A stretch of 64,000 nucleotides of DNA from the NCBI GenBank assembly GCA_029721435.1, contig CM056581.1, positions 71,906,712 through 71,970,711 on the forward strand. The letters are read 5' to 3'. Shown here piece by piece: positions 1-11,689 of this stretch (the first letter of the stretch is position 1; each line of letters opens with the position of its first letter). Below the pieces are notes generated by a model, which searched no databases, was not told the DNA's origin, and was given only the letters and a program-made list of their open reading frames with translations. The translations under genes were made by a program, and so were the position numbers. This stretch comes from Gymnothorax reevesii. Taxonomy: Eukaryota > Chordata > Actinopteri > Anguilliformes > Muraenidae.

Positions 1-221
1 ATATATGTGGCTGATACAACAGGGTAGAGCACAACTATGTAGCCTGTAACTGACACTCCTTTGAATGATCAATCGAGGAGGAAATTCAAGACCTCTATCC
101 ATCATGTGCAGTTACTCATTCTATGGCCTAAAAGGCTATTCAAGATGATGCTGACCTGGATTTAAATCTGGCTGACACCTTCATTGGGCAGTCTTTTCAT
201 CAGGAACCTTCCAGTCCTGAG

Positions 222-1592
222 ATGTCAGGGAAATCTTCAGACTTGTCTTTGTCAGGTCATTCTAATGACATTCTGTCTCAGAAACAAATTCCGGAGCAAC
301 AACAAGCGCATCTTGTACCTCAGGCTTTAAGTGAACAAGAGGCTTCTCGAGTTCCTGTTTGTATTTACTCCAAAAATGGCATGCTTATGAGAAAGTGGTG
401 TCCACCTGATGTTTCTGCAGATGAGGAGTGGATGATCACCCATCAAATTGTTCTTCCAAAGTCTTATCATCAAGAAACTCTTATTCTGGCCCATGACAAT
501 CCTATGTCAGGTCATTTGGGTATCTAGAAGACCCTTCAACGTGTCAGGAAAAATTTCCTCTGGGCTTCCATGAGGTTCGATGAAAAGGTGTACTGCAAAT
601 CCTGTCATACTTGTCAAATGGTTGGGAAGCCGAACCAGAATATTCCAAAGGCTCAACTTAAGCCTAAACTTGCTTTTGAAGAACTTTTCAGTCGGATCAT
701 CATTGACTGTGTTGGACCTTTGCCGAAGACTAGATCTGGTTGTGAGTACCTACTGACTATCATGTGTGCTTCCACCCGGTTTCCTGAGGCAACTCCGCTT
801 CGTAATATGAAGGTGAAGACTATTATCTTAGCTCTTCTGAAGTTTTTCTGTTTTGTTGGTCTTCCTAAGTCTATTCAGTCTGATCAAGGATCAGATTTCA
901 TGTCTGGCATATTTCAACAAGTTATGCATGAGCTTGGTATTAAACAATTCAGGTCATCAGCTTACCATCCTGAGAGTCAAGGTGCTTTGGAGAGGTTCCA
1001 TCAAACCCTGAAGAACAGGATAAGGACCTACTGCCTTGGCACAGAGAAATATTGGGATGAAGGTGTCCATCTTCTTCTGTTTGCTGCCCTTGAGGCTGTT
1101 CAGGAGTCTCTTTGGTTCAGTCCTTTTGAGCTTGTTTTTGGGCATACAGTCCGTGGACCTTTGAAGCTTCTGAAGGAAAAGTTGCTCGCCAAAGATGATG
1201 TCCCAATGAACTTGCTTCAGCATGTCACTGAATTACGCTATCGACTCTCTAAGGCTTGTGACTTTGCTAATTCTAATCTCAAAGAAGCTCAGGGCAAAAT
1301 GAAAGCCAGATATAACCTTCTTTTAAAAGATACTGGTGACAAAGTCCTTGTGCCTTTGCCAGTTCCTGGAAACCTTCTAAGAGCCCAATATTTTGGCCCT
1401 TATACTGTCCTCAAAAAAGTCAGTGATTTAAATTACATAATTTTAACTCCTGGAAGGAGGAAACAAAAACAAATGTGTCACATCAACATGCTGAAAGAAT
1501 ACATTGACAGAGACCCTCAGCAAAAGCCAGTCAATGTGGTAAATGCAGTTGAACTGGAAAATTTGAAAAAGAAGATTGTGACTGCCCCTTAG
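222..1592 (+). pseudogene. Gmr1-like integrase (one in-frame stop)
   Basis: This frame encodes a retroviral-type integrase, the nuclear enzyme that joins element cDNA to host DNA. An N-terminal zinc-binding module is visible: two histidines in the segment ending SGHLGI, followed after the break by CKSC and HTC. The core follows with Asp in IIIDCVGPLP, Asp in QSDQGSDF and Glu in QGALERFH. Counting from the methionine at 570 these are residues 46, 105 and 141, a DD35E spacing. The basic C-terminal part continues to 1592 (FGPYTVLKKV, then CHINMLKEY). A single TAG at 525-527 lies between the two halves of the zinc module in the same frame; the rest is open. The 5' end of the frame (222) is only the first methionine after upstream stops and is not a true start, because the domain belongs to a polyprotein. 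Confidence 0.88.
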
Positions 1593-1747
1593 AAAACGAA
1601 ACTGGTCCAGTCAAACTTGAAAACTCAGACATTCTTCAAATTATTGACAGCAAGTTGCTCCACCTGCACCCTTTTCAACAACAACAGCTAAAGTAGCTCA
1701 TAATTGAATATAGTCTCACATTCCCTGACGTTCCATCAAGGACTGAT

Positions 1748-2057
1748 ATGGTTTACCATGATGTCATCCTACAAGATGATGCCAAGCCTGTAAAACAGCA
1801 TCCTTACAGAATAAATGCAGAGAAGCAGAAATACCTTAAACAGGAAGTCAAATATCTGCTTGAAAATGACTTTGTTGAACCAAGAAACAGTGACTGGAGT
1901 TCTCCATGCCTCCTAGTTACGAAAGCCAATGGAACATATAGAATGGTGACGGACTACAGGAAAGCGAATGCTCTATTAAAAACTGACTCCTATCCTATTC
2001 CCAGGATTGATGACTGCATTGACAAAGTTGGACAGTCAAAGTATGTCATAAAATTTA
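1748..2057 (+). pseudogene. Gmr1-like reverse transcriptase, N-terminal fragment
   Basis: This is the fingers and early palm of a Ty3/gypsy RT. The frame reads through VKQHPYRIN, a spacer, then SDWSSPCLLVTKANGTYRMV, TDYRKANALL and PIPRIDDCIDKVG, which are classical gypsy RT blocks. Homology stops after QSKYVIKF at about 2057, where LINE sequence begins. The matching region of the second copy (13680-14027, minus) has the same blocks. The fragment lacks the YxDD active site and cannot encode an active enzyme. The 2057 breakpoint is read from loss of similarity and may be off by some tens of bases. Confidence 0.82.
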
Positions 2058-2248
2058 GGAAGGAGCACAACCGTGAGGTGATGGGTGCTTCACCCTTCCG
2101 TAAGGTGGGCAAAAAATACTGCCTCGAATATACAACGTCACCTAGCAATGCTGGGTGTCTCTAACATTATACGTATTAAACCGCTACGACAAAATGCTCG
2201 TAGTAAGTCCTTCAGAGCTGACGTCCCTTGTGATGAATTCGATTTGGC

Positions 2249-3652
2249 GTGTTCTTATTGGCCACAAGGAATTCATGTTTTGGCCATTTCATGATAAGAA
2301 GGAAAGCCTGTCTGGGAAGTTTCGACCAGTCACCGTGGCCTCGAGGCCTTCCCAATATAATCAATATAAACGTGTACCCCGATATAACGATACCCTCTGT
2401 CAGTGGAATAGCAACCACAGATTTCGAAACTCAGGACAATGGTCCAAGGCTAGATGCTCAGGATACCGGCAGGACTACGAGCCAGCTGACTGGTGGCAGC
2501 ACAGAGACGATGACCTCACCAGCTGGTGGCAGAATGAGGGCGACGGGTATGCCGGGGACAGTTACGACTACAGATGCTCCCTCTAGTTGTGAGCTTCTGT
2601 CTTTGGTGTCGTTCACCTGTAAAGGTTGTAAACACAGTGCTGAGTATGTTAAAGACCTAGTTAATAGCTATGACTTAGTGTGTTTGTCTGAGACATGGTT
2701 GAGACCTCAAGTTCTCAGCTGTATCCAGTCTGTGCTCTGTGGTGATCATAGAAGGGATTATACCATTTATTCCAAATCTAGCATGGTCGACGTAGATAGT
2801 GACTACAGTGGGAGGCCCTTTGGCGGCCTCGCTATCATTATGAAAGCTAACAAGGTGATTAGTTACAGTGAGATCAAAACTAATTCAGATAAAATTTTAG
2901 CTCTTGGTATGTTTGTTAAATCCGGGACTCTGGTCCAAACGATCTTTTCTGTGTATATGCCTTTCTTTCAGAAAGGTCATTCTGACCAATTGTTTCAGTA
3001 TGTTGAAACTCTGGATGAGCTTCAGGCTCTTACTGATGATTATGGGTCACAGGTGCCATTTAAAATTTGTGGTGACATGAATGCGCAGCTCCCTAGAAAT
3101 TGTCAGCTTGCCCATAACTGGTTCAAGAAGTGTGGTTTTAACGCTAACAGTGTTTTACTTTATGATTTTTTAGTTGCCAATGATCTTACTGCTGTAGATT
3201 TTAACTTTAAACAAGAAATCCTGTATACCTATTTTGTTCATAAATGTAGTACCTACACATGGATTGATCACATCATAACAAACAATTATGACAATCACAC
3301 TGTTCTATTATGTAAAATTCTACCTGAATGTAGCCAGAATGACAGTGATCACCTGCCTATTGTAATGGAATTTAGGGTGAAAGTTAATCCTAATGTGAAG
3401 TGTGGTGGATCAGACCGTAAAAATGAGTCGTTCCCTAAGCTTGATTGGTGGTCAACAGAGCATAATGTTGAATATTGCCGGATTTTAAGTGAGAAGTTAG
3501 ATCAGATCCCTGTTCTGAAGTCCGATAAGCTTGATGACCCTGACCGGGCCCAAAGTATTGTTGATGAATATTTACACTGTTTATGCTCCTGTATGCACGA
3601 GGCAGTCAAGGAGGCCGGTTGTGTGGCGAAGAAAAAGTTTGTAAAACCGTAA
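2249..3652 (+). pseudogene. LINE ORF2: apurinic-like endonuclease domain
   Basis: A 467-codon open frame carrying an exonuclease/endonuclease/phosphatase-type domain, the nickase that starts target-primed reverse transcription. Visible blocks are LVCLSETW (metal-binding Glu), the GGLAII strand, the catalytic Asn/Asp block FKICGDMNAQ, YTWIDHIITN and the terminal SDHLPIVMEF with the catalytic Asp-His pair. The first roughly 130 residues, rich in Thr and Gly, are probably linker or read-through of a former ORF1/ORF2 junction. The frame ends at a TAA at 3650-3652, but homologous sequence continues in the same frame past a second stop near 3777 into the RT at 3953, so the original ORF2 has been broken by nonsense mutations. 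Confidence 0.82.
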
Positions 3653-3952
3653 TGGTGTCCCCGTTTGGAGGATTTAAAATCCAGGAAGAAGTTTTGGTGG
3701 GGAGTTTGGAATGATAATGGCCGGCCGCGTAGTGGAATACTGTTCGAGTGTTACAAGCTAGTTAAGAAGCAGTTTAGATGAACCTCTTGCCAGTGTATTC
3801 AAAGCCACCAAAATAATAAAACTTTATTTCTTTCCCACCAGTATAAAAAACGTAATTCCCATACTTTTTGGAATAGGATTAAAATCAGCAGACGTACTGC
3901 AACTTCCTCACTTCTGGATGCCCCCGATTTTTCAAAATTTTATAGTGATATC

Positions 3953-5225
3953 ATGCAGGCAGATAGTACTGAGTTATCTGAATTCCTGAACAATGTTGAG
4001 AACCAAGTTTTTCAGGTGTTTCATGATAATTTTAATAAGGAGTTTCCCGTTTTTATTTTGTCAAGTGCCATATCTGAAATGTTATCTCTTTTCCGTAAAG
4101 GGTGCGCTCCTGCCATGGATGGTGTTTCCACGGAGCATCTCTATTACGGAAAATCTGATGTGTTCTGCTTCCATCTCTCATCTCTTTATAGTGTCATCTT
4201 CTCTTGGGGTATTGTTCCACAGTGTTTTATCACTGGAGTCATAGTACCTATATTGGAGAAATCTACCTTGAATCCAAACACACCGAGAATTTATCGGCCT
4301 ATTACTCTATTATAGGCCTATTATTACTCTAACTTCGACTTTTGCTAAGCTATCTGAGCTTTTTCTGAGGCCGGAGAGTGTATTAGGTTTATCTGATGGT
4401 CAATATGGCTTTAGAGAAGGTCGTGGTACCGAGTTTTGCAACGTTATGATGAACGATATTGTGATGTATTGTAAAGACCGATGTACACCCTTGTTTGTTT
4501 GCGGCCTGGATGCCGAAAAGTGTTTTGATAGGATTCGGCACTCCGGGCTGTTTTATAAACTCTATGGTAAGTTGTCTCTTGAACACTGGATGTTTTTGTA
4601 CAGATGGTATGGGAAGCTAAATGCAACAGTGAGGTGGTACGACGCATATAGTTCTGTGTTCCGTGTTACAAGGGGCGCGCGTCAAGGTAGTACGCTCTCC
4701 CCTGTATTGTTCAATATATTTATCAATGATCTACTTGTAGAGCTGGAACAGAGTGACTGCGGTGGTCTTAGAATTGATCGGTATTTGTATAATTTTTTTG
4801 CATATGCCGACGATATCACTCTTCTCACTACCACGGTTACTGGCTTACCAGGTCTTATTGACATCTGTGATAATTATTCTAAGACTTGGCGCTTTAATTT
4901 TGGTATTAAGAAAACACAGTGTATGAGTTTTGGCGTGACATGTTTTACTACTAAACCTAGCTGGACTCTTGGGGATGAACAGATTCCTAACACTGATACT
5001 ATGGAAATTCTTGGAGTTATATTTGATGGTAAAATGAATGGTGCTAGACATGTTGAAAATCGTATGCAATCCTGTCGGAATTCTTTCTATAGTCTTGCCA
5101 ATTGTGGTATGGCGTATCGTAGTAATCTTAATACAGAAGCCAAGGTAGAAGTATGGACTAGTGTCTGTGCTCCATCTCTGTTTTATGGGTCAGTTTGTAA
5201 AAGGGTGTGTGATATGCCACACTGA
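3953..5225 (+). pseudogene. LINE ORF2: reverse transcriptase, frameshifted
   Basis: The RT half of the same LINE. Recognisable blocks are the MDGVSTEHL segment, YRPITL, YGFREGRGT, the palm Asp in CGLDAEKCFD, the GARQGSTLSPVLFN motif, and the catalytic FAYADDITLL followed by TWRFNFGIKK. The frame breaks at about 4297-4340, where a GCCTATTACTCTA-type segment is repeated in tandem (a short duplication), adding a stop and shifting the frame. The second part is open from 4446 to 5225. The C-terminal end reaches PSLFYGS and then loses similarity. Not functional. Confidence 0.82.
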
Positions 5226-6135
5226 TTTTTGCTTCCAGGGGAAATTTCTATTACGTACTTGTATAAAATAAGTTTGATATTGTATATATTCATTAATGTT
5301 ACATCATTCTCCCTCCTCACCATTCATATTTGCATGAAAAATACAAAATTGGTAGACTTTTCCACCATTAAAGTGCTCAATGTCATGCGATAAAATGGGA
5401 GTCACTTAATTAAAAAAAAGACAACTGCTTTTCAAGTGATTAAAAATGTTTAAAATCAACTTTGGTCTTTGGCATATTTTTTATAGTATACAGAAAAGCA
5501 CTGTAAAGTATTTATAGGATACATCTTTAAGAAATGTCATTAATATCTATATCACATTGTTCCGCAAAGACAGATTTCCCTCAATGTCATGTAGTAAAAC
5601 AAAGGTTGGAAGCCATTTTGTACTTTAGAAATATGACTCAAGTCATGTGACCTGTGATGACATCACTCAGAGGACCCCTGAGGACAACCAGAGTTGGAGG
5701 CAAATTCAAAAATGTGCTCCTATATTGAAGTTATTATCACCTTTTCAAGGGGCCATAAAAAGTGTTACAGATTTGAGCGTCATGCGGTCCAACTTCAATA
5801 AAGTGTTGATAAAGTCAAATATTTTAAAATTATTGATTTACACATGAAACTTAAAGTTTATAGGTCAAGGTCAAGGTTAGTGTGGTGAATAGGTGGCCAT
5901 GCAATTGTCTATTAGGAATGAAAATGATGGAGTCCGTCATGCAGACAAACAAAATATGTCATGTGGACAAACGTTTTTACAAATGACATGCTGTTTCACC
6001 ACATGACACAGACGATTTAAACTGAATTATCTTTTTCTTTCTGAATTATTTTAATCATTTGTAAAGTTTGTACAATTATTCTTAATTACTTTTAACATTT
6101 GTAATACATTTTTGTATGTTTTAAACATTATTTTA
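5226..6135. other. Unassigned AT-rich stretch
   Basis: No gene or recognised element. It lies between the LINE and a Tc1 element and could be LINE 3' UTR, another degraded insertion, or a remnant of the host locus before Gmr1 was split. Short reading frames here show no domain signatures. Confidence 0.5.
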
Positions 6136-6512
6136 ACCCCAATCCCGAGATAGTTGGGACGCAGTGTAAATCGTGAATAAAATCAAAATGCAATGACTAC
6201 AGATCACATGAGCCAATATGATATTCACAATAGAACAGAGATTACATTTCAACTTGAAACTGCAACATTTTACATTTTTATCCACAAAATGAGCTTATTT
6301 CAAATTATATGGCCGCAATAGGTCTCCAAAAAGTTGGGACACAGGCAAACAAAGGGCTGATTAGCAATTAATATAAAAGAGAATCAGTTGAAAGAACATT
6401 TAGCAAGTAATTAAGTTAACTGGCATCAGGTGTGTAACATGATTGGCTAGAAAAGGGATGTCTTCGAGAGGCTGAGTCTCTCAGACAAAGATGCCCAGAG
6501 ACTCTCCAACCT

Positions 6513-7313
6513 GTGAAGGCTTGTGTAAAAAAAACTGTGGAATACTTTAAAAACTATGTTCCTCTATGGCAAATTTCAAAGGCTTTGAAGGTCTTATCAT
6601 CGACAGTGCATGACATCATCGAAATATTCACAGAAAACAAAAAAATCTCTGTGTGTAAGGGACAAGCCCAAAGACCATTACTGGATACCCGTAATCTTCG
6701 GGCCCTCGGACGCCGCTGCATCCCTCACCGGCATGATTCTGTCATTGAAATTACTAAATGGGCCCAGGAATACCTCAAGAAACCACTGTCTGTAAACACA
6801 GTCTGCCGCACCATCCACAAATGCCACCTAAAGCTTTATCATCCAAAAAGGAAGCCATTGTTGAGCATGATCCAGAAGTGTCAGTGTTCTGTCGGCCAAG
6901 GCTCATTTAAAATGGACTGCAGCAAAGTGTCCTGCGGTCAAACGAGTCCAAATTTGACATTCTTTTTGGTAATCATGGGCGTCGTGTCCTCTGGGCTCAT
7001 TGAAATTACTAAATGGGCCCAGGAATACCTCAAGAAATCACTGTCTGTACACACAGTCTGCCACACCATCCACAAATGCCACCTAAAACTTTATCATCCA
7101 AAAAGGAAGCCATTGTTGAGCATGATCCAGAAGTGTCAGTGTTCTGTGGGCCAAGGCTCATTTAAAATGGACTGCAGCAAAGTGTCCTGTGGTCAGACGA
7201 GTCCAAATTTGACATTCTTGTTGGTAATCATTGGCGTCGTGTCCTCTGGGCTAAAGAGGAGAAAGACCACCCCTCCTGTCATCAGCATTCAGTTCAAAAG
7301 CCAGCATCTCTGA
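6513..7313 (+). pseudogene. Tc1-like transposase, N-terminal and central part with internal duplication
   Basis: This frame contains the helix-turn-helix region (VPLWQISKALKVLSSTVHDII), followed by a second DNA-binding region around EITKWAQEYLKKPLSV. A 255-bp block is present twice in tandem, in frame, so the protein repeats the same 85 residues. The catalytic part is scrambled: the expected WSDES block is shifted out of frame (seen as [10 protein letters not shown] in this frame). Coding similarity resumes after the 3.6-kb insertion at about 10960, where residues equivalent to NAERYIKVLEQ and a degraded CSPD.S.IEN block with stops can be followed to about 11350. Inactive. Confidence 0.78.
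6743..7252 (+). repeat. In-frame 255-bp tandem duplication inside transposase
   Basis: CATTGAAATTACTAAATGGG occurs at 6743 and again at 6998. The two 255-bp units differ at only a few bases, so the duplication is relatively young compared with the decay of the element. Confidence 0.9.
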
Positions 7314-8526
7314 TGGTATGAGGATGCATTAGTGCATATGGTGTGGGTGTTACGACCCGGTCTAGGGCAGGCAGCAACAGGTAAAGACAGTGAGGGAAGG
7401 ACGGGCGGGGAGAACTGTAAAAGGCACGAATAGCGCGCTGCTCAGTTACTCTGGTCCCTATCTGCCGAACCAAAGCTAAACTATTCCTACGGCTAATCTT
7501 CGAAGGTTCACCGGCTTGGGGCGGCTTTTAAACACTGAGCTCCCGAACTCTCAGTTCGCAAATAAAGACTGAGGGAACGAATAGTGTACCCCCTATGGAA
7601 ACAAGTTTCCGCTCGGTATCACCTTTAAAAATAATAAAGGAAAAATAACAAAGCAAAATAACAAAGAAGTGGCCCGATGCAAGGACTGTGAGATCCAGCT
7701 GGGAGCACGCTGACAAACCAGAGTAGACCTAACAGCGTACCGAAAAGGGCAAGACGAGAGGGGTAGTCAGATACAGAAACCGAGGTCAAACACCGGGAAT
7801 TCACCAAGCAACGAAACCAAAACGCAAGGGCTAGAATTCTAGTCAAATGGGACAAGCTAAGGGTCAACCACCACAATTCAAACAAACCAATTGAAGGGCA
7901 CGGCAAGAATTGTAAATCCAGAGGCAATCCGAGTCAAAAAAGGCAAAAAAAAAAAACTCACAGATCGTTAACGCTATTAATAGATCGGAAGAGCTCGGCC
8001 GTTTCTCAATGACAAGTACACCAAGTTCATACTTGTGAACTCCGTGAGTCTGGACTCGCCGAGTTCAGATGAAAGAACGAACTCCCTGTGGACTGGAGGA
8101 CGAGAGTACGGTCTTTCTGCAATTGGAGCAGGAATGTACTTGACGACGTTAACGTCGTCATCTTCGCTGGTGTCGGCATTTCAACTTCTGATTATTTTCA
8201 CTGTTTTACTTAAAATAAAATGCAAACGCAATGTGCACTTCCAAGGCTAGGAACACTCAAAAGAGGGGAAGAGGGGCCTGTGAGAGTGAGCTACTTTAGG
8301 TGCTTAGCTACGTTCCGCTGGCTGTTGCAGAGTTTCTCTACTCTGAAAACACTGGAGCATATTCAACATAAAACGTCGTAAAGCAGGCAATATTCAAAAT
8401 GTACTCGGATAATAGTTCCTCGCCTTAAAATCACCAGAAGAGTATTCAGCGAAGAAATGAAAACGAATATTGCAACGAAAAACTTCATCCGCTTTCATAC
8501 TGGACGTGAAACGGATTTATCGCACA

Positions 8527-8598
8527 ACAGGTTACATTCAAAGTCAATGAAAAGACGCGAACACACGCGTTTTCGCATTGACTTTGAATGTAATCTGT
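8527..8598. repeat. 23-bp-arm hairpin, member of a dispersed repeat
   Basis: The arms ACAGGTTACATTCAAAGTCA... (8527-8549) and its near-perfect reverse complement (8576-8598) enclose AAAAGACGCG...ACGCGTTTTCG. One arm plus the loop recurs at about 26115-26165 and 41385-41440. Confidence 0.8.
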
Positions 8599-8810
8599 CG
8601 GGCGAAGAATTACATTGGCATGCAAGCTATAACATTATAGATATCGATGTCTCTTTATCTTGCTAGCTAGCTAGCCAAATAGCTCGCTCGCGACTATTCC
8701 ATTGTGAGCGAACAGTAGCCTTTTTAGCTCGCTTGGCAGTTGGCCATGTAACTACATTGGCGTGCTTGTTATGATACACAGTTAAATAATTGCTACCCAG
8801 ATAGCAAGCA

Positions 8811-8889
8811 CCTCCGCTCCAGATCTGCCCCGGCTATGTGCCGACACCAGCTGATCCGACTCAGAGCCGGGGCAGATCCGGAGCGGAGG
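8811..8889. repeat. GC-rich palindrome
   Basis: CTCCGCTCCAGATCTGCCCC at the left is mirrored by GGGGCAGATCCGGAGCGGAG at the right, with a short loop. It looks like a tiny foldback MITE inside the larger MITE. Confidence 0.75.
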
Positions 8890-9429
8890 AGCTTGATTTC
8901 TAGGAAGCCAACTAGCTCGCTAATGAGTATGACAGTGTACGCAAACTGTAACCTTATTTTGTCGGCGTAATTATGTCGGAGAATATTTCGGTCATTGAAA
9001 GCAACTGCAGCTTTTTCAGTGCACAATCCAGTTGCCTATGTAGCTAAATACACTGACGCGCTCGCTATAATATTACTAGCTAGGTAGCCAAATAGCTGGC
9101 TAGCGAGTAACACTGAAGGCAAACGGTAGGGGGACCAGAATTCCAGAATAGCGACGCATTAACGTTGTGGAAAAAAATATCGCGCCTCGCTTGCACTTGG
9201 ATGCCGAAAAGAATTCTGGGTTATGCGTGCTGTCAAGTTGACACAAGTTACCATCCGATGCATCCTCGGCAAAATGGGCGTGTCAAGAACACTTCCGTGA
9301 CTGGTCACCGTTCTCATCGAGATGCGAACTTTGAATTGAGAAAGTACTTGGTCTCAGACGGATGACGTTTCTCAAGTTCACAGGAACAGAAGTACAGAGA
9401 AGAACGCATATTGAGAAACGGCCCTAGTC

Positions 9430-10860
9430 TCCGCGGTTTGTTCTTCTTCTTCTTCTTTTGGTTTTATGGTAGTTTACAAACCAACTGGTGTATTACCGCC
9501 ACCTACTAGGTTTATATCATCGCTTATAAATCCAAAAAAAAAAAAAAAAACCTTCTCACTAATTCCAATTATTCAACCGTATCTCTAAGTACATCTACTA
9601 CACTTTTCTGTACGCCCTTATTTCTCTGCAATCTGACCACCACCAAATCCTCTCTCCAAAATTTTCTGTATGTCTTCCCTCTTAACATCTATGACGCCTA
9701 AAATCTCTCTTGCTGCTTCCACTACCATCTTTATTCTCTCAGTTTTACTTTCAATTTTGCAAGCACAATTCAGCACCATTGATATAAAAGCCAAGAAACT
9801 TCTTCTTCCCATCCTAATCTCATTTTCCTCATATTCCTGTTGTTTCTTTCCCACAGTCTGCACTTTATCCCTCTCTTTCCCGACCATTTCATTTCTACTC
9901 AACACTCTCTTTGTAGCTTCTGCATATGAAATCTTTCCCTGCACTCTTGTCTTTTCCACCTCCCTATCCATTTTCCTTCTATCACACTGCAAGGAGCCTA
10001 TTTCATGGTTTCCCCCACAGTGAAAGCAATTTACCAATTCACAATCTTCCTCTCTGCATCTCTCCTGACCACATCGTTTACACCTCTGCTTATCCCTTCT
10101 GCAAACTGCTGCTACGTGTCCATACTCTTGGCATCTAAAACATCTTCATGGCGTTCTTTCAAATATTCGCACTCTATAACCCACAAAATCTATGAATATT
10201 CTTTCTGGAATTTCACCAGTAAACTGAAGTAGTACTGACCTACTTACCTGCACCTTACCCTCCCTATAGCTCTTTAGCCGCCTTACCCCACATACTCCCT
10301 CCACCTTCAAAAAATCATCTAAGTGCAAATCCAGCGGTACGCCAGTGATTACACCCTTAACGGTTGGGTTTTTCCTCAGAGGAAAACTAATGACCCGAGT
10401 ACAGTCATAATATTTAATTTTCAATGCAAATCTCTTTGCCTAACTGTTCGGCATTCGACTATCACTAGTCCTCCCCTCGACACCCTTACTGCTTTCACGT
10501 CCCCAATTTCGCTTTTTACAAATTTCCCGATATCATGAGCATTACTAAAAAGACAGTTTGCTTCGCTACCCTTTACATCTGCTTTGATATCTATAACAAA
10601 ATTTTCTCCTTCATTTTCATTATCACTTCTTATTTTCCTTTTCTTCTTCACTCCCTCCGCCACATCACAATCCATTTTTCAGAAAACCATTTATCCGCAA
10701 TCCAAAATCAAAACCAAAAGCATTTCAAAATATTCAAAAACCGAATAATCCGTAAATCTATTACAAATCCGTTTGTTCAAAATCACGCGCCAACATCCTT
10801 CCGCCTTCACCCTCACTTCCCCTCTGCGGTTTGACACTAGACCACGCCTTTTCAAGGGGT
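9430..10860 (-). mobile_element. Internally deleted LINE: ORF1 plus 3' tail only
   Basis: On the minus strand the sequence runs from a GC-rich 5' region at about 10860 through an ORF1 frame to an A-tract (about 9536-9551), then a short tail with TAGGTGGCGGTAATACACCA and (GAA)n ending at about 9440. This tail with a GAA microsatellite is typical of an abundant fish LINE. No endonuclease or RT is present, so ORF2 has been lost. The copy is non-autonomous and could have been mobilised by full-length relatives. Confidence 0.7.
9618..10675 (-). pseudogene. LINE ORF1 nucleic-acid-binding protein, broken
   Basis: Three overlapping minus-strand frames together trace an ORF1 (gag-like) protein. 10421-10675 is acidic (MDCDVAEGVKKKRKIRSDNE). 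10146-10424 carries an RNA-recognition-like region (VKGVITGVPLDLHLDDFLKV, VQVSRSVLLQFTGEIPERIF). Between about 10146 and 9990 lie cysteine-rich knuckles, of which CFHCGGNHEIGSLQC at 10037 is a clear CCHC. The rest (KISYAEATKRV onward) is charged. Frame changes between the pieces show it is decayed. The protein would coat element RNA. The assignment rests on knuckles, order and context. Confidence 0.7.
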
Positions 10861-11689
10861 AAACCGGAAACGGAAGTATCAGACCTTAGGCGAACCAAAA
10901 AAAAAAAAAAGACTCAAGCATAGATTTACAAATGTTCGACAGGGGTCGTAACAGTGGGACACTTGCACGTTTTAAAAAGCGCCATGAATGCTGAAAGGTA
11001 TATAAAGGTTTTAGAGCAACGTATGCTCCCCTCCAGATGACATCTATTCCAGGGAAGGCCTTGTGTATTTCAGCAGGTCAATTCAAAAACATATACTGCA
11101 GCTATTACGAAAGCTTGGCTTCGTAGTAGAAAAGTCCATGTGCTGAACTGGCCTGCCTGCAGTCCTGATATTTCTCAGGATTGAGAACGTTTGGAGCATA
11201 ATTAAACGAAAAGTCAGTCAAAGGAGACCCAAAACTCTCCAGCAGCTGGAAGCCTGTATTAAACAAGAGTGGAATCAAATTCCAATGGCTACATGCAAGA
11301 CACCTGTCTCCTCAATGCCCAGACGCCTCCACTCTGTTAAAAAGAAAACGGGATGGTAAACAGGCCCCTGTCTCAACTTTTTTGAGATCTGTAGCAGCCA
11401 TCAAATTTAAAATGATCTCATTTTGTGGATAAATTTGTAAAAATATCTCGGTTTCAACATTTGCTTCGTTATCTCTGCTGTATTGTGACTAAAATACTGG
11501 CTGATGTGATTTGAAAGTCATTTTATTCATAATTTTCACTTTGTCCCAACTTTTTTGGAATTAGGTTGTACATTTTTACAGATGCCACTTTCCAGTAAAG
11601 AGAGGGGTGCACGTTTCCGTGCAAAGATCAGGGCAGATCCTGCTGTTAGAGAAGGGAAATGTATAACTGTCAAAGTGATTGTCGTAATG

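Larger units (their letters stand above)
2058..5225 (+). mobile_element. APE-type LINE inserted in the Gmr1 RT domain
   Basis: A plus-strand non-LTR retrotransposon, 5'-truncated at about 2058. It contains the tail of an ORF1-like frame (2085-2294, ending in a YWPQGIHVL segment), an apurinic-type endonuclease and a reverse transcriptase. Its 3' boundary is uncertain: similarity to coding sequence ends at 5225 and no poly(A) or clear tail follows. The clade could be L2/CR1 or another APE-bearing group; I cannot decide from sequence alone. Confidence 0.8.
7997..9423. mobile_element. Non-autonomous DNA transposon with GGCCGTTTCTCAAT ends
   Basis: GGCCGTTTCTCAAT at 7997-8010 is matched by its exact reverse complement at 9410-9423. 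Subterminal regions also resemble each other (CTTGTGAACT at left, AAGTTCACAG at right). No transposase frame is visible. The interior holds palindromes and GCTAGCTAGC-rich sequence. Target duplication is unclear (CTC at left, CTA at right). Confidence 0.7.
7348..10953. mobile_element. Solo-LTR-like unit with 5-bp target duplication, carrying a MITE and a LINE
   Basis: It starts TGTTACGACCC and ends GGGTCGTAACA, a perfect 11-bp terminal inverted repeat with TG/CA ends. It is flanked by GTGGG on both sides (7343-7347 and 10954-10958). With the internal MITE (7997-9423) and LINE (about 9430-10860) removed, roughly 740 bp remain, a normal size for an LTR. No second LTR copy is seen, so a solo LTR is the simplest reading. 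A DNA transposon with 5-bp duplications is the alternative. Confidence 0.65.
6136..11568 (+). mobile_element. Tc1/mariner element, family with TTGGGAC ends, split by a 3.6-kb insertion
   Basis: The left end reads ACCCCAATCCCGAGATAGTT just after a TA; the right end reads CCCAACTTTTTTGGAATTAG before another TA (11569-11570), giving imperfect inverted ends with a TA target duplication. Transposase relics are at 6513-7313 and about 10960-11350 in the plus direction. An LTR-like unit (7348-10953) with a 5-bp duplication splits the transposase. Confidence 0.82.
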
